A stretch of 24,551 nt of DNA from W0P28-013 sp963621145 (GCA_963621145.1 CAVFDI010000024.1:1-24551); one strand, 5' to 3'; positions 1 through 7,830 are shown, counted from the stretch's first letter. The notes: a model not told the origin generated them from the letters alone. Numbers and translations: made by a program.

Positions 1-1434
1 TCCGCGCTTGGCAATGCTCACCATCACGCCAAAATCGTTGCCAAACTGTGTGCCGAAGTCGGCCGCCAGCGCCAACGAAAATTCAAGATTCCACGCTTTC
101 TCCACGCGCTTGGTCACCTCTAATAATAATGCAGTATTGGTCGAAAATGTTGCATCGCCTGTGTTGTAAGTGCCATAATTTTTTGCGTACGACGCCAAAG
201 CACGATAGCGAAATCCGTAAATATCGCCTTTCAGTGCGAAATAGTGCGCCACCACGCGGTTGTTGAGCGTGTAGATGGTGCCGTCGGCGTTATACACAGG
301 CGAGGTGATGAACGGTGTGCCGATGGTGCGCCGAAAATAGTTCCAACCATTGCGATAGATGCCGTTCTGAAAATAGTTGTCGCTGCCGCCAAACACCAGC
401 CCGTCGCGGTCGTGATACGGGCCCGATTGGTCGGTGGTCTGCACAAATTCGTAGCAGATTTTGTCGATAAATGGCCACCGTTTTTGCGACACGACCACGC
501 CCCAAACGCCATCGGGCGCGTTCATCGAGGTGCCAATCAGTTTTATCGGACCATCTTCGAACAGATTTTGCCAGTAGGCCGAAATTTTCCAATCTTTCCA
601 CTTGATGTCCAGCCCCACATTTTGCGACCCGAGGTGGTTGCCTTGCGCATTCAGTTGGTCGTTGGCCATGCTGCCGCCCGAATTTGCCGAGAAGGTGTTG
701 CACCAATCTTTGAACGAATTGCCCAAATCGCCATACACGGGCGAAGTGCCGCCCCATTGCGCAGCATGATGAAATTCGTAACTGATGTTCACGGGCAACT
801 GTCCACCCAATCGTCCACCGATGAATTTGTAGTGCAGATAGCCGTTTTTGATGTATTCGTTGTCGGCAAACCAGCCGTGTGTGATGCCGCCTTTCACCTC
901 CAAATAGCCGTAGGTAAACGGAAATGCGGTCCATCTATCAATTCCAATACTGAAGCGTGGCATTGGGTGCGCATTGCGCGAAAACAAGAATCCGCCGCTC
1001 GATAGTTCTGCGTCCTGATTTCCAAATGTTTCGGGCTTTATGCCAGCGGTGATGTCGAAAATATAGAGCCGTACGTGTGCGTAGCATTGTTGAAGAAATC
1101 CTGTGCCAATTTTGTTGTTGCTGTTTGGCGAATGCAGTTGTCCAACGAGTTCGAACCCAAAATCGTAGTCCCACCAACGATTGGGGCGCGTGGCATTTTT
1201 GCCAATGTAAACGCCAAGATTTCCGCTGTGCGGTTGGTACGAAATGGCGCCATCGCGGTTTGTTTGCAGCCAATAGGGCGCATATTTTCCAGTTGATGTT
1301 ACGGCAGTAAGTTCTACACCGTAGCTCAGGGTGTCGTTGGCAGTGTCGGCCGAATCCATGGGCAGCGGCCACGGCTTCCATGCCAAGACGGGTAGAGTAG
1401 CGCACAGCAGCGTCACCAGCCATATTTTTCTCAT
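1..1434 (-). CDS. Wzi-family capsule assembly outer-membrane protein (3' end cut by window edge)
   Basis: The minus strand is open without a stop from the ATG at 1434 to base 1, giving 478 codons. The protein starts MRKIWLVTLLCATLPVLAW, a signal peptide, followed by YGVELTAVTSTGKYAPYWLQ and many alternating aromatic/polar strands, for example RFSIGIDRWTAFPFTYGYLE and SYEFHHAAQWGG. This is the pattern of the Bacteroidota Wzi-type capsule assembly family, beta-barrel proteins of the outer membrane of roughly this length, so probably only the last strand(s) are missing. By analogy with E. coli Wzi it would help hold capsule or exopolysaccharide at the surface. Its ATG overlaps the TGA of the upstream kelch gene (ATGA), so the two are probably translationally coupled. 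Family assignment is by eye; the beta-barrel outer-membrane nature is more certain than the capsule role. Confidence 0.75.
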   Translation of the reverse strand, partial: MRKIWLVTLLCATLPVLAWKPWPLPMDSADTANDTLSYGVELTAVTSTGKYAPYWLQTNRDGAISYQPHSGNLGVYIGKNATRPNRWWDYDFGFELVGQLHSPNSNNKIGTGFLQQCYAHVRLYIFDITAGIKPETFGNQDAELSSGGFLFSRNAHPMPRFSIGIDRWTAFPFTYGYLEVKGGITHGWFADNEYIKNGYLHYKFIGGRLGGQLPVNISYEFHHAAQWGGTSPVYGDLGNSFKDWCNTFSANSGGSMANDQLNAQGNHLGSQNVGLDIKWKDWKISAYWQNLFEDGPIKLIGTSMNAPDGVWGVVVSQKRWPFIDKICYEFVQTTDQSGPYHDRDGLVFGGSDNYFQNGIYRNGWNYFRRTIGTPFITSPVYNADGTIYTLNNRVVAHYFALKGDIYGFRYRALASYAKNYGTYNTGDATFSTNTALLLEVTKRVEKAWNLEFSLALAADFGTQFGNDFGVMVSIAKRG

Positions 1435-2438
1435 TCCGTCCATGCGTACAAGTCGTTCAAAATTTGTTCGTCGGCATCGTTGCCAAGCCCGACAAAATGT
1501 CTGTTGCCAATGCTGAATGCTACAGCATTTTCGCGTGCGCCGTTGGGCAGATGTCCGTGCAGTGTCCAGCAATCCTTTTCGGTGTCGTAGCACAAAATTT
1601 GGTCGTACATTTCGCCTGTGGTCAACGAGCCGCCAAAGTGCCTTCCGCCCATCACATAGATGTTGCGATTGTCAGTTGTGGTGGCGGTGTAGATGCGTCC
1701 TGTGGGCATTTTTGAGCGCTCGTTCCAACTGTCGGTTGCGGGGTCGAATTCGTACCATTGGCGTTCGTTCAGATTTTTGCTGTTCCAGCCTCCGCCCAGA
1801 TAGCAGCGTTCACCCACCTGCGCTCCTGTGAGGCTGATGCCGTGAGTCGCGTTTTTGTAGCTCGTTTCGCGAGCAGTCCAAGTGTCGCTGGCAATGTCGT
1901 ACCGACCGATTTCTCGCGAAAAGCCGTAAGTGCCAAAGCCGTAACAGGCGTAGATTTTTCCATCGAGATGATAGACTGCGCAATCGTTGGTGTGGTCGTT
2001 TGGGAAACTGTCCAACTGTATCCAACTGTGCGTGGCGGGCGTGTAGCGCCACCAGTCGCGATGGTAATTATTTTCGTTGTAGATGCCGCCGCTGAAGCCC
2101 AGTCCTACATACACATCGCTGCCAACCACTTGTGCCGTGGCATGCACGCGACTGCCAAACGGCACTTCGCCAAGGTCGGTCCAAGTGTCGGTTGTGGCGT
2201 CGTATTGCCAAAGATTTTTCGGGTAGCCATTGGCGTTGGTTTTGCACTCGTTGCTGCTCAGTGTGCGCCCGCCAACGATGTAGGCTTTACCATCGACTAC
2301 AAATGCAGTAGCCGCAGTTCTAGCCTCGGGCATGTTAGCGCATGCCTCGAACACAATGGGATTGCTCGGTTCTTTCAACCGCTCACAACCACACAATGCG
2401 CTGATTGTCAGTAAGAAAATAAGGTAAAAACGCTGCAT
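1431..2438 (-). CDS. Kelch-repeat lipoprotein
   Basis: The protein has 335 residues from the ATG at 2438. The start is set by a lipoprotein signal peptide, MQRFYLIFLLTISALCGC, with lipobox LCGC and lipidated Cys18; in-frame ATGs further upstream would bury this signal and lie in the methyltransferase gene. After the signal come about six kelch units with the usual spacing of a glycine pair (YIVGGR, YVGLGF, CYLGGGW, YVMGGRHFGG), a tyrosine and a tryptophan (YDATTDTWTDLGEVP, YDIASDTWTAR, FDPATDSWNERSKMP, YDTEKDCWTLHGHLP). These should fold into a beta-propeller anchored to a membrane on the outer side of the cell. Kelch propellers usually bind proteins or glycans; no catalytic residues are evident. 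It begins 5 nt after a 33-codon ORF and its stop overlaps the Wzi-like start, so a role at the cell surface with that protein is plausible but inferred. Confidence 0.85.
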   Translation of the reverse strand: MQRFYLIFLLTISALCGCERLKEPSNPIVFEACANMPEARTAATAFVVDGKAYIVGGRTLSSNECKTNANGYPKNLWQYDATTDTWTDLGEVPFGSRVHATAQVVGSDVYVGLGFSGGIYNENNYHRDWWRYTPATHSWIQLDSFPNDHTNDCAVYHLDGKIYACYGFGTYGFSREIGRYDIASDTWTARETSYKNATHGISLTGAQVGERCYLGGGWNSKNLNERQWYEFDPATDSWNERSKMPTGRIYTATTTDNRNIYVMGGRHFGGSLTTGEMYDQILCYDTEKDCWTLHGHLPNGARENAVAFSIGNRHFVGLGNDADEQILNDLYAWTE

Positions 2439-2443
2439 CGTCG

Positions 2444-2545
2444 TTACTTTTCTCTTGCTTTGTATTTCTCTTTTATATCGTTCCAACGCGGCAAAATTAG
2501 TGCTTTTCCGTAGTGTGCTTTGTAAACTTTTTCTGCGGCACTCAT
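2444..2545 (-). CDS. 33-residue ORF overlapping the methyltransferase stop
   Basis: An ATG at 2545 overlaps the TGA of the methyltransferase gene in the form ATGA and opens 33 codons ending in TAA at 2444, 5 nt before the kelch lipoprotein start. The peptide begins MSAAEKVYKAHYGK, has a central ALILPRWNDIKEKY and ends KAREK. It is lysine/tyrosine rich with no signal peptide or membrane segment. The exact overlap, the tight fit into the gap and the protein-like composition argue for a translated small gene. It could equally be the remaining 5' end of a larger gene, such as a partner restriction enzyme, that was lost by deletion. I do not recognise a family. Confidence 0.4.
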   Translation of the reverse strand: MSAAEKVYKAHYGKALILPRWNDIKEKYKAREK

Positions 2546-3864
2546 TGTTTTTCAGCATTTAGGTGGTGAGTATATGCCTGCGCCATGCGCTCGGCTACGG
2601 CTGAAATTACTGGGACTACAACGGTATTGCCAAGCAAATCGAATCCATCTGCTTGATTTACAGGGAATTTAAAGTTATCTGGGTAACCAAATAAGCGCAG
2701 TCCTTCGCGTAGTGTTAGTGGTCTTACTCCGCCGTTGTCAACTACAAAAAGTTTTTTCATATCCATGGCGACGAGTGTTGGTGTAATACCTTGAGGATCA
2801 AGTATTTTGTTTATTTCAAAACTCAATTTCCCCGCTACAATATTGTAGCCGATTTGCTTTGTTTTGTCCTGAAGTCTTACCTTTCGTTCGCCAAAAATTG
2901 TATGCTCTGTTACTATATTCTTAGGATACTCTTTTTTCAGATAACCCTTGGTTACAAGGTCGTTGAGCATTTCTTCCAAATGCTCATTTTGATAAAATTC
3001 GCGTATCATTTCGATGGTCAGTGGCATGCCGTCCATCCACTCTATATCGTGAATTACTGCCAATTTCTTTTTTCTGCGCTCGTGTGCCATCATGTTGAGC
3101 AATTTTTTCTGCTCATCGCTTACTGTTCCTTTCAATTCGAGATCCCAACTGTGAATATTGTCTGCGCCACCGCGTTTGTCTTTTATGCTTTTCCCGTATA
3201 ATTTTTCTGGCGAAAAATGCGACATTAAAAGGCGTGTAAAAGGAGTATCAACAGTGGGCTGCCTAGTTTCGAGTATGTCGATTAATTTAGCGCGATGCGT
3301 TTCAAAATTTTCGAGTGAGATTTTTTCATTTCTTGTGCCAATAATGTAGATGCGTTTTCTCTCTTGCGCAACTCCAAAATTCTTGGAATTCAAAACTCGC
3401 CAATTTATTTGGTAACCAAGTGCTTCAAGATTTCCAATAATCACTTCGAGAGTTTTTCCAATGGGCTTGCTAGCGTCTTCTCTGTTGTGAGTAACGAGTC
3501 CTTCTACATTTTCGAGAATAAATCCATAAGGACGTTTTTCTTTAAGAATTCTTTCTACCTCGAAAAACAGCGTTCCGCGAGTGTCTTGAAAGCCTAATCT
3601 TTTGCCAACGTACGAAAATGCTTGACATGGAAATCCACCCAAAAGAAAGTCGAAATCCGGAATATCTTTGGTGTCGATTTTTGTAATGTCGCCCTTTATC
3701 TCTTCGTTGGGGTGATTCGCAGCGAGAACTTTGCAGGCATGCGGCTTAATCTCGGAGGTCATAACACACTCGGTTTGAAAACCACACCTATTGAATGCGT
3801 CTTCAAACCCCTTGCGAATGCCTCCAATTCCAGCGAAAAGGTCGATGAATTTAACTGCCGCCAT
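2542..3864 (-). CDS. DNA (cytosine-5-)-methyltransferase
   Basis: The 440-residue protein carries the C5-methyltransferase motifs in canonical order: motif I FIDLFAGIGG (6-15, AdoMet binding), motif IV GGFPCQAFS with catalytic Cys80, motif VI ENV (118-120), motif VIII QERKR (167-171), a variable target-recognition region at about 200-370, motif IX RPLTLREGLRLFGYPD and motif X GNTVVVPVI (from 412). It should methylate cytosine C5 in a specific duplex site that cannot be read from sequence. The ATG at 3864 is chosen because AGAGGG lies 6 nt upstream; an in-frame ATG eight codons earlier sits inside the predicted -7 box at 3886-3893 and could not be on the transcript. Base composition is visibly AT-richer than in gdhA or the Wzi-like gene, suggesting acquisition by transfer. 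No restriction endonuclease or Vsr-like gene is visible beside it, so it is an orphan or has lost its partner. Confidence 0.95.
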   Translation of the reverse strand: MAAVKFIDLFAGIGGIRKGFEDAFNRCGFQTECVMTSEIKPHACKVLAANHPNEEIKGDITKIDTKDIPDFDFLLGGFPCQAFSYVGKRLGFQDTRGTLFFEVERILKEKRPYGFILENVEGLVTHNREDASKPIGKTLEVIIGNLEALGYQINWRVLNSKNFGVAQERKRIYIIGTRNEKISLENFETHRAKLIDILETRQPTVDTPFTRLLMSHFSPEKLYGKSIKDKRGGADNIHSWDLELKGTVSDEQKKLLNMMAHERRKKKLAVIHDIEWMDGMPLTIEMIREFYQNEHLEEMLNDLVTKGYLKKEYPKNIVTEHTIFGERKVRLQDKTKQIGYNIVAGKLSFEINKILDPQGITPTLVAMDMKKLFVVDNGGVRPLTLREGLRLFGYPDNFKFPVNQADGFDLLGNTVVVPVISAVAERMAQAYTHHLNAEKQ

Positions 3865-3885
3865 TTGTTGCCCTCTTTTAAATTG

Positions 3886-3917
3886 CAAAATTACATTTTT
3901 TTTGTGGCTTCTGCAAA
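3886..3917 (-). promoter_or_regulatory. Bacteroidota-type promoter of the methyltransferase unit
   Basis: Reading the minus strand, TTTG (3917-3914), a 20-nt spacer and TAATTTTG (3893-3886) match the -33/-7 consensus TTTG-N19/20-TAnnTTTG. Transcription would begin near 3879, about 15 nt upstream of the ATG at 3864. This excludes the longer reading frame starting at 3888. Confidence 0.75.
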
Positions 3918-3931
3918 TGGGGAAGAAGCAT

Positions 3932-3965
3932 AATAAAAACAGCCTTCAAACTCCGTTTGAAAGCC
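3932..3965 (-). terminator. Rho-independent terminator of gdhA
   Basis: On the minus strand GGC-TTTCAAAC-GGA-GTTTGAA-GGC forms a hairpin (7 paired bases, one mismatch, then more G-C pairs; 3965-3942) followed by TGTTTTTATT. It lies 34 nt past the gdhA stop and just upstream of the methyltransferase promoter, so it separates the two units. Confidence 0.65.
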
Positions 3966-3998
3966 GTTAATTTGAAATCTTAAATTTGCAGTCTGAAA

Positions 3999-5336
3999 TC
4001 AGATGATTCCCTGCGCCATCATGGCTTTGGCCACTTTCATGAAGGCGGCTGTGTTCGCGCCTTTCACATAGTTCACATAGCCATCGGGTTGAGTGCCGTA
4101 TTTCACACATTGCGCGTGAATGTCGCCCATTATCTGGCGGAGTTTTTCGTCGACTTCCTCTTTGCTCCAGCTCAGGTGCATGGCGTTTTGCGTCATCTCC
4201 AAACCCGAAACCGATACGCCACCAGCGTTGGCCGCCTTGCCTGGCGCATACAGAATTTTCGCCTCTTGGAAAACCTTGATGGCCTCTGGCGTCGATGGCA
4301 TGTTTGCGCCCTCCGACACGGCAATCACGCCATTTGCAACCAACGCACGAGCGTCATCGCCGTTAATCTCGTTTTGCGTAGCCGATGGCAGCGCAATGGT
4401 GCATTTTTCGTGCCACGGACGACCGCCAGCCACATATTTGCAACCATATTTTTCGGCATATTCGCGAATGCGTCCGCGGTAAACCTGTTTCAACTCGAAA
4501 ATGTAATCCAATTTTTCGCGATCGATGCCGTCGGGATCGTAGATGTAGCCGTCGCTATCGCTCATGGTTACGACTTTTCCGCCCATCTGAAGCACCTTTT
4601 CGGCGGTGTAAGTTGCTACATTACCCGCGCCCGAAATGCAGACGGTTTGTCCTTTTAGATCGGTGATGCCGCGACTTTTCAACATGTTCATCAAGAAATA
4701 GATGTTGCCATAACCTGTGGCTTCGGGACGAATGAGCGAACCGCCAAATTCCATGCCTTTGCCCGTGAATGTGCCAGTGTTTTCGCGCGCCAACTTTTTG
4801 TACATGCCGTACATGTAAGCCACCTCGCGACCGCCCACGCCTATGTCGCCTGCGGGAACGTCGGTGTCGGGGCCAATGTTGCGCCACAATTCAAGCACCA
4901 TGGCTTGGCAAAAACGCATGATTTCGGCGTTCGATTTGCCACGCGGCGAAAAGTCGCTACCACCTTTGGCACCGCCCATTGGCAGCGTGGTGAGCGCATT
5001 TTTGAAAGTCTGCTCGAAAGCCAAAAATTTCAGAATCGATGGACAAACCGAGGCATGAAAACGCATGCCGCCTTTGTATGGACCAATGGCGTTGTTGTGC
5101 TGAATGCGATAGCCCATGTTGGTCTGCACACGACCCTGATCGTCCACCCAATTCACACGGAACGAGATGATGCGATCGGGAATGCAAAGACGCTCTATCA
5201 AATTGGCTTTTTCAAATTCGGGGTGACGATTGTAAACATCTTCAATCGAAGTCAGCACCTCGCGCACAGCCTGAATGTACTCTGGCTCGTTCGGGAAACG
5301 GCGCTGCAAATCGTCAATAACTTTTTGAGTCTCCAT
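3999..5336 (-). CDS. gdhA: NADP-type glutamate dehydrogenase
   Basis: The 445-residue protein has the length of hexameric bacterial glutamate dehydrogenases, which interconvert 2-oxoglutarate plus ammonium and glutamate in the cytosol. Visible landmarks are YKGGMRFH (87-94), the active-site segment PMGGAKGGSDF with catalytic Lys125, PAGDIGVGGREV in the substrate domain, and the Rossmann dinucleotide loop CISGAGNVA (about 229-237). The signature follows the biosynthetic NADP(H) class (PMGGxKGGSDF); cofactor preference is inferred from that resemblance. The ATG at 5336 gives the expected N-terminus METQKVIDDLQRRFPNEPEY. The gene is monocistronic, with a -7 box at 5385-5392 and a terminator at 3932-3965. 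Confidence 0.97.
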   Translation of the reverse strand: METQKVIDDLQRRFPNEPEYIQAVREVLTSIEDVYNRHPEFEKANLIERLCIPDRIISFRVNWVDDQGRVQTNMGYRIQHNNAIGPYKGGMRFHASVCPSILKFLAFEQTFKNALTTLPMGGAKGGSDFSPRGKSNAEIMRFCQAMVLELWRNIGPDTDVPAGDIGVGGREVAYMYGMYKKLARENTGTFTGKGMEFGGSLIRPEATGYGNIYFLMNMLKSRGITDLKGQTVCISGAGNVATYTAEKVLQMGGKVVTMSDSDGYIYDPDGIDREKLDYIFELKQVYRGRIREYAEKYGCKYVAGGRPWHEKCTIALPSATQNEINGDDARALVANGVIAVSEGANMPSTPEAIKVFQEAKILYAPGKAANAGGVSVSGLEMTQNAMHLSWSKEEVDEKLRQIMGDIHAQCVKYGTQPDGYVNYVKGANTAAFMKVAKAMMAQGII

Positions 5337-5384
5337 TTACTGAAAAATTAAGTGGTGAAAAAATTGTTTGTTCAAATTTCGGTG

Positions 5385-5392
5385 CAAAAATA
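5385..5392 (-). promoter_or_regulatory. -7 box of gdhA
   Basis: Minus-strand TATTTTTG fits TAnnTTTG and predicts a start near 5378, giving a leader of about 42 nt. The best -33 candidate, TTTG, is 23 nt upstream, longer than usual, so only the -7 element is claimed. Confidence 0.5.
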
Positions 5393-5450
5393 CTTTTTTT
5401 CTGAAAAAAATGGCGCAAAAATCGACAAAAAAACGCTTTTTTCGTTTGCA

Positions 5451-5482
5451 TTTCACTATCCGAATTTTTTTACCTAATTTTG
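5451..5482 (+). promoter_or_regulatory. Promoter of panC
   Basis: TAATTTTG at 5475-5482 is a consensus -7 box, with TTTC (one mismatch to TTTG) 20 nt upstream at 5451-5454. The predicted start near 5489 leaves a leader of about 20 nt to the panC ATG. Confidence 0.6.
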
Positions 5483-5507
5483 CACGATTTTTTCGATAGA
5501 GAAAACG

Positions 5508-6359
5508 ATGGAAATTATCACTACAAAAAATGAACTTGCACGCTGCGTAAACGACTGCAAAAAAGCGGGTTTGCGCATCGGATTTGTGCCAACCATGGGT
5601 GCGCTGCACGAGGGCCATCTCTCGCTTGTGCGCCGCGCTGTTTCGGAAAACGACCGCTGTTTTGTGAGCGTTTTCGTCAATCCAACGCAATTTAACGACA
5701 AAAACGACCTCGCCAACTACCCACGCACGCTCGATGCCGATGCCAAACTGCTCGAATCGGTCGGTTGTAGCGTGGTTTTTGCACCAACACCCGACGAGAT
5801 GTACGATGCCAGCGAGATGAACACTACTTTCGAGTTCGATTTTGGCGGCCTCGACCAAGTGATGGAGGGAAAATTCCGCCCAGGGCACTTCAACGGCGTG
5901 GTACAAGTGGTGAGCAAACTTTTCCGCCTTGTGCAGCCCGATAAAGCCTATTTTGGCGAAAAAGATTTTCAACAACTCGCCATCATTCGTCGCATGGTGC
6001 GTGTAATGCAGTTCCCAATCGAAATTGTGGGCTGCCCCATTGTGCGCGAAGAGAGCGGCTTGGCACGCAGCAGCCGCAACGCATTGCTCACTGACGAACA
6101 ACGCAAAACCGCTGCTCACATCGCCGCTGTGCTGAAAGAAAGCACCACTTTCGCGCTCGAAACTTCGGTGGCCGATTTGCACGATGCCGTGGTGGCGGCC
6201 ATCAACCGCAAAGAGGGCTTGGAAGTGGAATATTTCGCCATAGTCGATAGCGACACGCTGCAAGCCATCGAAAAATGGGACGAGGCTGAGCATGTAACTG
6301 GCTGTATCACAGTTTATTGCGGCAAAATACGACTCATCGATAACATTCGCTACAAATAA
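5508..6359 (+). CDS. panC: Pantothenate synthetase (pantoate--beta-alanine ligase)
   Basis: The 283-residue protein has the normal length for PanC, the cytosolic enzyme that joins pantoate and beta-alanine at the expense of ATP (to AMP and PPi) in coenzyme A synthesis. Motifs: FVPTMGALHEGHLSLV (26-41) containing the HIGH-type nucleotide-binding element, FVNPTQFN, the loop GKFRPGHFNGVVQVVSKLF that binds pantoate/ATP, YFGEKDFQQL, and the KMS-like SGLARSSRN. All key elements are intact. The next gene begins 18 nt after its stop, so the two are probably co-transcribed from 5451-5482. A long open frame on the opposite strand is a codon-bias shadow. Confidence 0.97.
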   Translation: MEIITTKNELARCVNDCKKAGLRIGFVPTMGALHEGHLSLVRRAVSENDRCFVSVFVNPTQFNDKNDLANYPRTLDADAKLLESVGCSVVFAPTPDEMYDASEMNTTFEFDFGGLDQVMEGKFRPGHFNGVVQVVSKLFRLVQPDKAYFGEKDFQQLAIIRRMVRVMQFPIEIVGCPIVREESGLARSSRNALLTDEQRKTAAHIAAVLKESTTFALETSVADLHDAVVAAINRKEGLEVEYFAIVDSDTLQAIEKWDEAEHVTGCITVYCGKIRLIDNIRYK

Positions 6360-6377
6360 TACTACCGATAGCCCGAA

Positions 6378-6980
6378 ATGGTCAAACTTTACAACGAAAA
6401 TCCTAATCCGAAAATAATTGCTCACATAGCCGAAATTTTGCGCAACGGTGGCATCATCATCTACCCAACCGACACGGTCTATGCCATTGGTTGCGATATG
6501 TTTCAACCGCGCGCCATCGAAAAAATTTGCCAATTCAAAGGTGCCGATCCGCGCAAAGCCATGCTTGCCATGGTGTGTCACGACTTGAGTTCGGCCAGCG
6601 AATATGCCAAAATCGACAACCAAATTTTCCCCATTCTGAAACGCAATCTGCCCGGCGCATTCACATTCATTCTGCCTGGCAGCAATCGACTACCGAAACT
6701 ATTCAAAGACCGCAAAACTATCGGCATTCGCATACCGAAAAACAACATCGTAAGCGCCATCACCGAAGCACTCGGCAATCCGCTGATGACCGCATCAATC
6801 AAAGATCTCGACCTGTCGGAATACGAAACCGACCCCGAACTGCTGCAAGAGAAATATGGGCGCATGACCGACATCATCATCAATGGCGGCATGGGCGGCA
6901 CCACGCCATCGACCATTGTGGACTGCACCAGCGGCGAACCGCAAATCACGCGACAGGGACTTGGCGTTCTCGCAGAATAA
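6378..6980 (+). CDS. YciO/Sua5/YrdC-family threonylcarbamoyl-AMP synthase-like protein
   Basis: The 200-residue protein is a single YrdC-type domain: GGIIIYPTDTVYAIGCDM (about 24-41), KICQFKGADPRKAMLAMVC (the dsRNA/ATP-binding basic patch), LPGAFTFILPGS, TIGIRIPKNN and the C-terminal STIVDCTSGEPQITRQGLG. Sua5/TsaC members make threonylcarbamoyl-adenylate from threonine, bicarbonate and ATP for the t6A37 modification of ANN-decoding tRNAs. The length and the FKGADPRKAM variant of the usual KxR motif look more like the YciO branch, whose role is less settled, so I do not call it tsaC. It lies 18 nt downstream of panC on the same strand. Confidence 0.85.
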   Translation: MVKLYNENPNPKIIAHIAEILRNGGIIIYPTDTVYAIGCDMFQPRAIEKICQFKGADPRKAMLAMVCHDLSSASEYAKIDNQIFPILKRNLPGAFTFILPGSNRLPKLFKDRKTIGIRIPKNNIVSAITEALGNPLMTASIKDLDLSEYETDPELLQEKYGRMTDIIINGGMGGTTPSTIVDCTSGEPQITRQGLGVLAE

Positions 6981-6994
6981 TTTTTCCGAAAAAT

Positions 6995-7025
6995 TTTGTC
7001 GAAAGATATTTTTTTTCTACATTTG
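6995..7025 (+). promoter_or_regulatory. Promoter of the 7069-7752 gene
   Basis: TTTG (6995-6998), 19-nt spacer, TACATTTG (7018-7025): an exact match to the Bacteroidota consensus. The predicted start near 7032 gives a leader of about 37 nt. It begins 15 nt after the stop of the YciO-like gene; no terminator is visible between. Confidence 0.75.
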
Positions 7026-7068
7026 CAGCCAAAATAATTCCATCCGAAAATCTAAAAAAATACCCAAT

Positions 7069-7752
7069 ATGAAACACGTTGTTAGATCCATTCTAATCGT
7101 TGCTATCGCCTTTCTGGCCTACATTTGCGTGATGAGCATCGTTACGCCAATTCGTTTCGAAAACGAACGCAATCGCCGCGAAAAAGTTATCATTTCGAAT
7201 TTGGTAAACATTCGCAAGGCGCAAATCGAATACAAAAATCAAATGGGTCGCTACACCGCAAGTTGCGACACACTCATCGATTTCATCAAAAATGGCAAAA
7301 TGCCAGTGGTACTGAAAGAAGGCACGCTCAGCGACGAACAGTTGAAAGCGGGGCTTACCGAGGCAAAAGCTCTGAAAATTGTGAAATCGGGCAACAAAAA
7401 AGAGATTGCCGCAAATGGTCTCGAAGGTTTCCGTCGCGACACATCGTTCGTTAGCGTCTACGAAAGCCTCTTCGCAAGCACCATTCCTGCCGACCAAATC
7501 GACCAAATGGTAGTTGTGCCTTTCTCGGGCGGACAACGATTCGAAATGGCTACGTCGTCGTTCACCAACGCCAAATCGGGCACGGTAGTTCCGCTGTTCG
7601 AGGCGCGCGCGCCATACGACATGTACCTGAGCGACCTCGATCGCCAAGAGCTGATCAACCTGAAAGACCAAAAACGCCAACTCGAAAAGTTCCCTGGTCT
7701 GAAAGTCGGCTCTATCGACGAACCCAACAACAACGCTGGCAACTGGGAATAA
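7069..7752 (+). CDS. Single-pass membrane-anchored protein of unknown function
   Basis: The protein has 227 residues from the ATG at 7069; this start yields MKHVVRSILIVAIAFLAYICVMS, an N-terminal membrane segment at about 6-24, and lies 37 nt downstream of a consensus promoter. The long following helix (EKVIISNLVNIRKAQIEYKN) and the sequence QMGRYTASCDTLIDFIKNGK recall the layout of pseudopilins, with a hydrophobic stem then an amphipathic helix and a small periplasmic domain, but no prepilin peptidase site is seen. The body is hydrophilic and probably periplasmic. The C-terminal half contains RRDTSFVSVYESLF and a final GSIDEPNNNAGNWE. I recall similar uncharacterised proteins in other Bacteroidales; no function can be assigned. 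Confidence 0.8.
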   Translation: MKHVVRSILIVAIAFLAYICVMSIVTPIRFENERNRREKVIISNLVNIRKAQIEYKNQMGRYTASCDTLIDFIKNGKMPVVLKEGTLSDEQLKAGLTEAKALKIVKSGNKKEIAANGLEGFRRDTSFVSVYESLFASTIPADQIDQMVVVPFSGGQRFEMATSSFTNAKSGTVVPLFEARAPYDMYLSDLDRQELINLKDQKRQLEKFPGLKVGSIDEPNNNAGNWE

Positions 7753-7765
7753 ACCCGAATTCCCC

Positions 7766-7830
7766 ATCAACACAAAAAAAATTGCTGATTGTGCCAGTCG
7801 CAGTCAGCGTTTTGGGGTTGATGTGTTGAT
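7766..7830. repeat. Imperfect stem-loop structure
   Basis: ATCAACACA (7766-7774) is complementary to TGTGTTGAT (7822-7830), and inside it AAAATTGCTGA pairs with TCAGCGTTTT with one bulge. It starts 14 nt past the stop of the upstream gene and lacks a terminal T-run, so it may stabilise or process the 3' end rather than act as a classic terminator. Confidence 0.4.

Noticed and set aside
244..1423. Open frames of 161-253 codons on both strands at the left end
   Set aside because: They are out-of-frame readings of the Wzi-like gene, whose frame is open to the window edge with signal peptide and barrel pattern.
2439..2558. Longer kelch protein beginning at an ATG at 2558
   Set aside because: It would start within the methyltransferase gene and place about 40 charged residues before a clear lipoprotein signal peptide.
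3865..3888. N-terminal extension of the methyltransferase to an ATG at 3888
   Set aside because: That ATG lies inside the predicted -7 box; the ATG at 3864 has AGAGGG at proper spacing and begins directly before motif I.
5337..6623. A 428-codon open frame on the strand opposite panC and the start of the YciO-like gene
   Set aside because: It is the mirror of panC codon bias: the protein is rich in His, Phe and Ala with no domain, while panC on the other strand has every catalytic motif.
6883..7068. Longer version of the 7069-7752 protein starting inside the YciO-like gene
   Set aside because: The extension is an out-of-frame reading of the preceding gene and of the promoter; the ATG at 7069 gives a clean N-terminal membrane anchor.
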